A stretch of DNA of 34,815 nucleotides from Streptomyces sp. NRRL B-1347 (GTDB lineage: Bacteria > Actinomycetota > Actinomycetes > Streptomycetales > Streptomycetaceae). The position numbers and the translations under genes are program-made. Below are positions 31,176 through 34,815 of this stretch, piece after piece (positions within the stretch are counted from its first letter, which is position 1; each line of letters starts with the position of its first letter). The DNA is taken from assembly GCF_000720325.1 (NCBI RefSeq), contig NZ_JOJM01000078.1, forward strand, positions 1 through 34,815, given 5' to 3'. The notes below the pieces were generated by a model. The model had not been told where the DNA came from. It saw nothing but the letters and a program-made list of their open reading frames with translations, and did no database searches.

Positions 31176-31553
31176 TCAGGTGGTGGTGGGCCAGGTCCGT
31201 AGCAGTGCGGCGATTCTGCTGGCCGTGCAGGTGGGGTCCAGGAGGAGGTCTTTGAGGGCGGTGGCGTGTTCGCGGGTGGGTTTGACGGTGATTCCGGCGG
31301 CTTCGAGGTACATGACGCCGGTGGCGGCGGCGACGGCGAGGTTGGAGCGTTCCAGCCAGCGGCAGCGGCCCAGGGTGTGGACCAGGGCGGCGGCTTTGGC
31401 GTAGGGGCCGTCGTAGACGGGCTGTTCGAACAGCTCGGCGCGGTGGCGGGCGACGGCTGCGATGGGGACGCCGTAGTCGTCGGGGGCCGGATCGTTGGCC
31501 CCGGCGGCCTCGGTGACGTGCAGGATCCAGGAGACGTCGATGTGCAGCTCCAT
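31176..31553 (-). CDS. Fic/Doc-like toxin with degenerate active site
   Basis: A 125-residue protein of the Streptomyces family annotated as the toxin component of a Fic-type system. The fold pattern of Doc is visible: AAVARHRAELFEQPVYDGPY, then AALVHTLGRC-RWLERSNLAVA and ATGVMYLEAAG. At the place of the Fic motif (HPFxDGNKR) the sequence is CRWLERSNL, so the catalytic His and the nucleotide-binding Gly are missing, though the Asn is kept. The ATG at 31553 overlaps the last base of the antitoxin stop (TGATG), giving tight coupling. Doc modifies elongation factor Tu; whether this degenerate form is active, or acts by binding, is unknown. Confidence 0.7.
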   Translation of the reverse strand: MELHIDVSWILHVTEAAGANDPAPDDYGVPIAAVARHRAELFEQPVYDGPYAKAAALVHTLGRCRWLERSNLAVAAATGVMYLEAAGITVKPTREHATALKDLLLDPTCTASRIAALLRTWPTTT

Positions 31554-31795
31554 CAGGCCGCGTGCGCTCCCCGGGAAGGCTGTGAGGCGGACTGCTCGGC
31601 CTCGTCGAAGACGGCCTGGTGGTCGGCCAGGAACCCGGCGGCCGCGCCCACCGCCCGCGCGCGCAGGCCGCTGGCGTCTTCCTGCACCAGCCGGGCCAGG
31701 TAGTCGCCGATGCTCAAACCCAGGTCGGCGGCCCGCTTCTTCGCCAGGTCCGCGATGTCCTGATCCACGCGTGCGCCCAGTTGTGTCTTCGCCAT
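31553..31795 (-). CDS. ribbon-helix-helix-type antitoxin
   Basis: An 80-residue protein starting MAKTQLGARVDQDIADLAKK. The N-terminal 45 residues fit a ribbon-helix-helix DNA-binding fold (strand TQLGARV, helix DQDIADLAKKRAADLG, turn, second helix IGDYLARLVQE); the C-terminal 35 residues are Ala/Glu-rich and would embrace the toxin. It lies first in the operon, before the toxin, as in type II systems. It should repress its own promoter through the palindromes that overlap its start. No clear ribosome-binding site is seen, so the transcript could have little or no leader. Confidence 0.75.
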   Translation of the reverse strand: MAKTQLGARVDQDIADLAKKRAADLGLSIGDYLARLVQEDASGLRARAVGAAAGFLADHQAVFDEAEQSASQPSRGAHAA

Positions 31796-31820
31796 ACCAT
31801 GTATGGTAACAGTTGTTACC
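31792..31820. promoter_or_regulatory. overlapping palindromes at the antitoxin start (autoregulatory operator)
   Basis: Two perfect dyads overlap here: TACCAT-GT-ATGGTA (31795-31808) and GGTAAC-AGTT-GTTACC (31805-31820); CCATAC-CAT-GTATGG (31792-31806) is a further symmetric register. They cover the start codon of the antitoxin and the region just upstream, the usual operator place for a type II antitoxin repressor. The AT content is clearly higher than in the surrounding DNA. Confidence 0.7.
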
Positions 31821-32115
31821 AAGGTGTCGAGAGGCGCCCGGAGCCACGGTCGCGTCCCCGCACGGGGGCCGGGGCGACTCCCCGACGTCGGCGAACAGTC
31901 GTATCTAGGGCGCGCGCCTTCACCGGAAACTCGTCGAGCAGCGGCAAACGCGGGATGAGACCGTCGGCGGTCTCCCCGCCGAGGTTCATGACGTCGGCCT
32001 GCATCCTTCTCGCACTCTGCCGGAGCTGTTCGAGGACGCGCCATGCGGTGGGTCCGTCGGCCTTGCGCAGCCGGACGCTGTCGGCCAGGGACCCCAGCGT
32101 CAGGCTCACGCTCAA
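31816..32115 (-). CDS. possible small protein or gene remnant, unknown
   Basis: A 99-residue minus-strand frame (TTG at 32115; GTG at 32109 possible) containing protein-like stretches: ADGPTAWRVLEQLRQSARRM, then DVMNLGGETADGLIPRLPLL and DEFPVKARALDTTV. Third positions are G/C-rich. There is no good ribosome-binding site and the end runs into the antitoxin operator. I do not recognise it. It may be the tail of a lost gene. The stretch 32116-32420 holds nothing I can support. Confidence 0.3.
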   Translation of the reverse strand: MSVSLTLGSLADSVRLRKADGPTAWRVLEQLRQSARRMQADVMNLGGETADGLIPRLPLLDEFPVKARALDTTVRRRRGVAPAPVRGRDRGSGRLSTPW

Positions 32116-32445
32116 TGGCGCGAACCCTGTTCCGTGCCGTTGAGCGGCTCGCGGAGACGCCGCGTGCCCGGCACCGCCGCGCCGCGCTCCCAGGCCCCGC
32201 GCAAGGGCTCACAGGAAGGGCGCCAAGGGAAGTCGGAGCCCGCGTGCAGTGGCCGGTGCGGCACAGCTCCAGGCGTGGCCGAGGACCCTCACTGAACCGG
32301 CCCTCCGGGCCCGCCCGAGCAGCGCCGCTCCACTGGCCTGATCGGCCGCAGCGTCATGGGATTTCTCGTTACTCCACCGCGCGGCCGATGAGTTTATGGC
32401 TCCCGGCCGGTCCAAGCTCATGACACCCCAGGAAAGGACACCGCC

Positions 32446-33051
32446 ATGTCGGAGCTTCTCGTCGACTTCATCACCTCCCTCGACGGCTATGCGTCGGGAG
32501 AGGGATGGCCCGGATTCTGGGGCCTGGAGGGCCCGGAGTACCTCGCCTGGCTGGGCGAGCAGCCCGAGGTCACCTACCTGATGGGAGCGAACACCTACCG
32601 CCTGATGTCAGGCTTCGCCGCAGGCGAGATCCCGAGTGGCCAAGACGAGTTCAGGCCCGAAGAAGAGGCGTCCGTCGACGAGCTCACGCAAGCCTCCAAG
32701 GTGGTGTTCTCCTCCTCCCTCAAGGAGCCACTGACCTGGGCCAACTCCACCCTCGTCCGCGACGACGCCGTCGAGACGGTCCGCGCCATGAAGTCGAGCG
32801 GCTCCGGGCTCCTCAGCACGATCGGCAGCCTCAGCCTGTGCCGGTCCCTGCTCCGAACCGGACTCGTCGACCGCTTCCGGGTCGTGATGTTCCCGGTGAT
32901 CACCGGGGCCACGGGCGAAGAACGCATCTACGACGGCTATCCCGACGTTGCCCTCGACATGACCGACCACCGCACCTTCGACGGCCGCATCCAACTCGTC
33001 GAGTACAAGCCCCGCGTGCTCGAGCACCCGCCGCTCCACGCCCCTGCGTGA
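32446..33051 (+). CDS. dihydrofolate-reductase-like (RibD C-terminal family) protein
   Basis: A 201-residue NADPH-type reductase. The N-terminal strand ELLVDFITSLDGYASGEGWP is the hallmark of the RibD_C/dihydrofolate-reductase-like family, followed by YLMGANTYRLM (cofactor/substrate loop), KVVFSSSLKEPLTW and the C-terminal IGSLSLCRSLLRTGLVDRFR with FPVITGATG. AGGAAAGGA lies about nine bases before the ATG. The protein is complete and of typical length. The group reduces pteridine- or flavin-precursor-like compounds, but most members have no known substrate. It stands alone between the toxin-antitoxin region and the insertion sequence. Confidence 0.88.
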   Translation: MSELLVDFITSLDGYASGEGWPGFWGLEGPEYLAWLGEQPEVTYLMGANTYRLMSGFAAGEIPSGQDEFRPEEEASVDELTQASKVVFSSSLKEPLTWANSTLVRDDAVETVRAMKSSGSGLLSTIGSLSLCRSLLRTGLVDRFRVVMFPVITGATGEERIYDGYPDVALDMTDHRTFDGRIQLVEYKPRVLEHPPLHAPA

Positions 33052-33369
33052 CACCACCCCCGCCCGCTGGGCTGGACGGCCGATAGGCCGGCGCCGGCAG
33101 GCTGCGGATGCGCAGGGCGGTAGTCGAGGCCGGGCAGGTCGGGGCGAGGCTGCGGTCGATCGGCGCGCTGCGGAATGTGCCGGGCGACTGTTCGACGGGG
33201 CCGGAGCTCGCCGAGACGCTCGCCGTCGGCTTGGCCCGGCACCAGGACGGACGGGTGCTCGACGGCGGGGGCCGAGTTTTCCCGCTGTGAACCGTGTTGG
33301 CGGAACGTGGAGCTGCTGAGCCTCAAGAGGAAACGACGAAGCCCCCGCCCGGCCAGTTCGGCGGATTCT
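33052..33369. other. intergenic stretch before the insertion sequence
   Basis: No gene is supported. A plus-strand frame of 60 residues (33108-33290) has a protein-like end (AETLAVGLARHQDGRVLDGG) but no ribosome-binding site or family match; it may be a remnant. Confidence 0.35.
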
Positions 33370-33399
33370 AGGGCTCGTCGCAACACGTGGTTGGTCTGA

Positions 33400-34683
33400 T
33401 CAGGCCGCGAGCAGTTTATGCAGGCGCTCGGCTGGGGTTTCCCAGTCGAGCGTTTTGCGTGGGCGGCCGTTGAGCTGGGCGGCGACGGCGTCGAGGTGCT
33501 CACGGCTGTGGAGGGAGAGGTCGGTGCCTTTGGGGAAGTACTGCCGGAGCAGACCGTTCGTGTTCTCGTTCGAGCCGCGCTGCCAGGGGCTGGCGGGGTC
33601 GCAGAAGTAGACCGGAATGTCCGTGGCGACGGTGAAGGAGCCGTGCGAGGCCATCTCGCTCCCCTGGTCCCGGGTCAGGGACCGTTTGAGGTGAGCGGGC
33701 AGCGTCTGTACCGTCTCGATCAGGGCGTCATGGACGCTGGCTGCGGTGTGGTTGGCGGGCAGGTGGAGGAGCATCACGTAGCGGGTGCTGCGCTCGACCA
33801 GGGTGCCGATCGCCGAGCCACTGTTCCTGCCGATGATGAGGTCGCCTTCCCAGTGGCCGGGCACGGCCCGGTCGGCCGCTTCGGCGGGCCGCTCGCTGAT
33901 CATGACCATCGGCTCGGTGAAGCGCGGCTTGCGGCAGTTGGCCTGACGGTGAGGTCTGCGGCGGGCACGTCCGCTGCGCAGGGCGTCGGCCAGCTCGTGG
34001 CGGAGTGCTCCGCGCCCTTGCACGTAGAGCGCCTGGTAGACCGTTTCGTGGACCACGTGCATCTCCGGCCGGTCGGGGAACTGTCTGCGCAGAGCCTGGC
34101 AGATCTGCTCCGGGCTCCACCGCTCGTCCAGGCCCGCCTGGACGGCCGCCCGAAGTTCGGGGTTTCGGCTGATCTTCCGTGGCTTGGGGCGGGGACGGCG
34201 GGACTCGGCACGGGCCTGGGCGGCGAACGGGCGGTAGTGCCACTGACCGCGCGTGCCGTCGGTGCGGTTGCGCCGTATCTCCCGGCTGATCGTGGACGGA
34301 CTGCGGCCCAGCTCGGCGGCGATGGCACGGACGGCTGCCTTCTCCCGCAGCCGGTCGGCGATGTGGATGCGCTCGCGTTCGGAGAGGTAGCGCGAGCGTA
34401 CTTCCGCGGGCACGGGCACCCGCTCACGTGGAGCGGATGCCCGCGGGGTGTAGACGCGTTCCTGGCGCGGACGGGGCCGGGCCTGAGCCGCCGGTGGCCG
34501 AAGCCGCTGCGGGTCCCACCGGCCGTTACGCCACTCCCGGCCGGTGCGCTCGTGCACCCCGACGATCCGGGACGCTTCTCTGTTGCTGTAGCCCGCCTTC
34601 ACGAGCCGGAAGTATTCCTCCCGCTCGGCCTGGAGCTTCCGGGGCCCCTGAGCCGTCCGGACCTTGCGGATCTCGAAGTCCAT
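33400..34683 (-). CDS. IS30-family transposase
   Basis: A 427-residue DDE transposase that appears intact. Two helix-turn-helix segments lie in the N-terminal third (GYSNREASRIVGVHERTGRE at about 25-45 and AVRAIAAELGRSPSTISREI at about 125-145). The catalytic core has the first Asp in GHWEGDLIIG, the second in LTRDQGSEM and the Glu in GSNENTNGLLRQYFPKG, the family signature. The ATG at 34683 follows GGGG by about four bases; an upstream TTG would read through the terminal repeat. A hairpin overlaps the start region. Confidence 0.92.
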   Translation of the reverse strand: MDFEIRKVRTAQGPRKLQAEREEYFRLVKAGYSNREASRIVGVHERTGREWRNGRWDPQRLRPPAAQARPRPRQERVYTPRASAPRERVPVPAEVRSRYLSERERIHIADRLREKAAVRAIAAELGRSPSTISREIRRNRTDGTRGQWHYRPFAAQARAESRRPRPKPRKISRNPELRAAVQAGLDERWSPEQICQALRRQFPDRPEMHVVHETVYQALYVQGRGALRHELADALRSGRARRRPHRQANCRKPRFTEPMVMISERPAEAADRAVPGHWEGDLIIGRNSGSAIGTLVERSTRYVMLLHLPANHTAASVHDALIETVQTLPAHLKRSLTRDQGSEMASHGSFTVATDIPVYFCDPASPWQRGSNENTNGLLRQYFPKGTDLSLHSREHLDAVAAQLNGRPRKTLDWETPAERLHKLLAA

Positions 34684-34684
34684 C

Positions 34685-34705
34685 GCACCCCTTGAACTGG
34701 GGTGC
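34685..34705 (-). promoter_or_regulatory. hairpin over the transposase translation start
   Basis: GCACCCC-TTGAACT-GGGGTGC, a perfect 7-base stem, begins one base beyond the ATG and includes the GGGG ribosome-binding site. In RNA read in from outside the element it would hide the start, a known way for insertion sequences to limit their own transposase; here inferred from structure only. Confidence 0.45.
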
Positions 34706-34716
34706 TGCAACGACCA

Positions 34717-34815
34717 CTACTGATCTTTTCGTAAGTTCGGTGGGTGTTGTGGGTGGATGGTCAGGCCGGTGTGGGTGAGGAAGGACCAGGGCAGTTGCGG
34801 GTTGCGGTTGATGCG
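34717..34815 (-). pseudogene. 3' end of an unidentified reading frame, cut by the window edge
   Basis: From the window edge a minus-strand frame reads RINRNPQLPWSFLTHTGLTI, then HPQHPPNLRKDQ, to a TAG at 34717-34719 that lies within the right terminal repeat of the IS30 element. The gene may therefore be truncated by the insertion and end on a stop codon supplied by it. The family is not recognisable from 32 residues. Confidence 0.35.

Larger units (their letters stand above)
33370..34718 (-). mobile_element. IS30-family insertion sequence
   Basis: An element of about 1.35 kb with imperfect terminal inverted repeats: AGGGCTCGTCGCAACAC at 33370-33386 against the complement of GTGCTGCAACGACCACT at 34702-34718 (about 12 of 17 positions match). 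The transposase fills nearly all of it. I could not see a target duplication, so the exact ends are uncertain by a few bases. Codon use is like the surroundings, so it comes from the same or a related actinomycete. Confidence 0.75.

Noticed and set aside
1..34815. CRISPR arrays, rRNA or tRNA genes
   Set aside because: No regularly spaced repeats with unique spacers, no cas-like genes, and no tRNA or rRNA sequence was recognised by eye; a covariance-model scan would be needed to exclude short RNAs.

Overview
The window is high-GC actinobacterial DNA and is almost certainly from Streptomyces. Third codon positions are strongly G/C, GTG and TTG starts occur, terminators are GC-rich hairpins, and the gene content is typical of the genus: a hormone receptor of the gamma-butyrolactone family, a SARP activator, MbtH, an ECF sigma factor and actinobacterial toxin-antitoxin genes. 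The many broken genes, transposase pieces and deletion scars suggest a variable chromosome arm rather than the conserved core; that placement is inference.

Layout. 1-830: small or broken reading frames of unknown function. 1186-4005: an aldo/keto reductase and an NAD-dependent epimerase-like gene, divergent from a LysR regulator. 4430-4714: a dead GNAT acetyltransferase. 4869-7571: a large beta-helix protein with lectin-like parts. 7824-9266: a run of gene fragments (IS1182-type transposase, two TPR pieces, the tail of an ATP-grasp peptide maturase), followed by an intact graspetide-type methyltransferase (9263-10405). 10406-11950: decayed DNA with an unusual four-copy 11-bp direct repeat and two oxidoreductase fragments. 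11956-13340: ECF sigma factor and a coupled membrane partner. 13617-15888: a tautomerase-like protein and a plasmid/phage-type helicase operon.

16003-21500 is the most informative block. It holds a SARP activator, an acyl-CoA oxidase and a TetR-type hormone receptor, then a dead cytochrome P450 and a dead second receptor. Oxidase, receptor and P450 match the known avenolide gene set of Streptomyces avermitilis (aco, avaR1, cyp17). Operator-like sequences of the autoregulatory-element (ARE) type lie in the oxidase, receptor and SARP promoters, so the three intact genes look like one signalling circuit whose P450 step has been lost.

21990-24688: a DedA membrane protein, then a NarL-type two-component system with its own, probably leaderless, promoter. 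24833-30911: an ornithine cyclodeaminase-like enzyme, an MMPL exporter, an alpha/beta hydrolase, MbtH, a frameshifted end of an NRPS thioesterase and a fused signal-peptide stub. I read this as the flanks of a nonribosomal peptide cluster whose synthetase was deleted. 31176-31820: a Fic/Doc-like toxin-antitoxin pair with operator palindromes. 32446-33051: a dihydrofolate-reductase-like protein. 33370-34718: an IS30-type insertion sequence, with the end of another reading frame at the window edge.

In three places (graspetide, avenolide, NRPS) the modifying, regulatory or accessory genes survive while core biosynthetic genes are broken or gone. All family assignments come from reading motifs in translated sequence; no database search was run.
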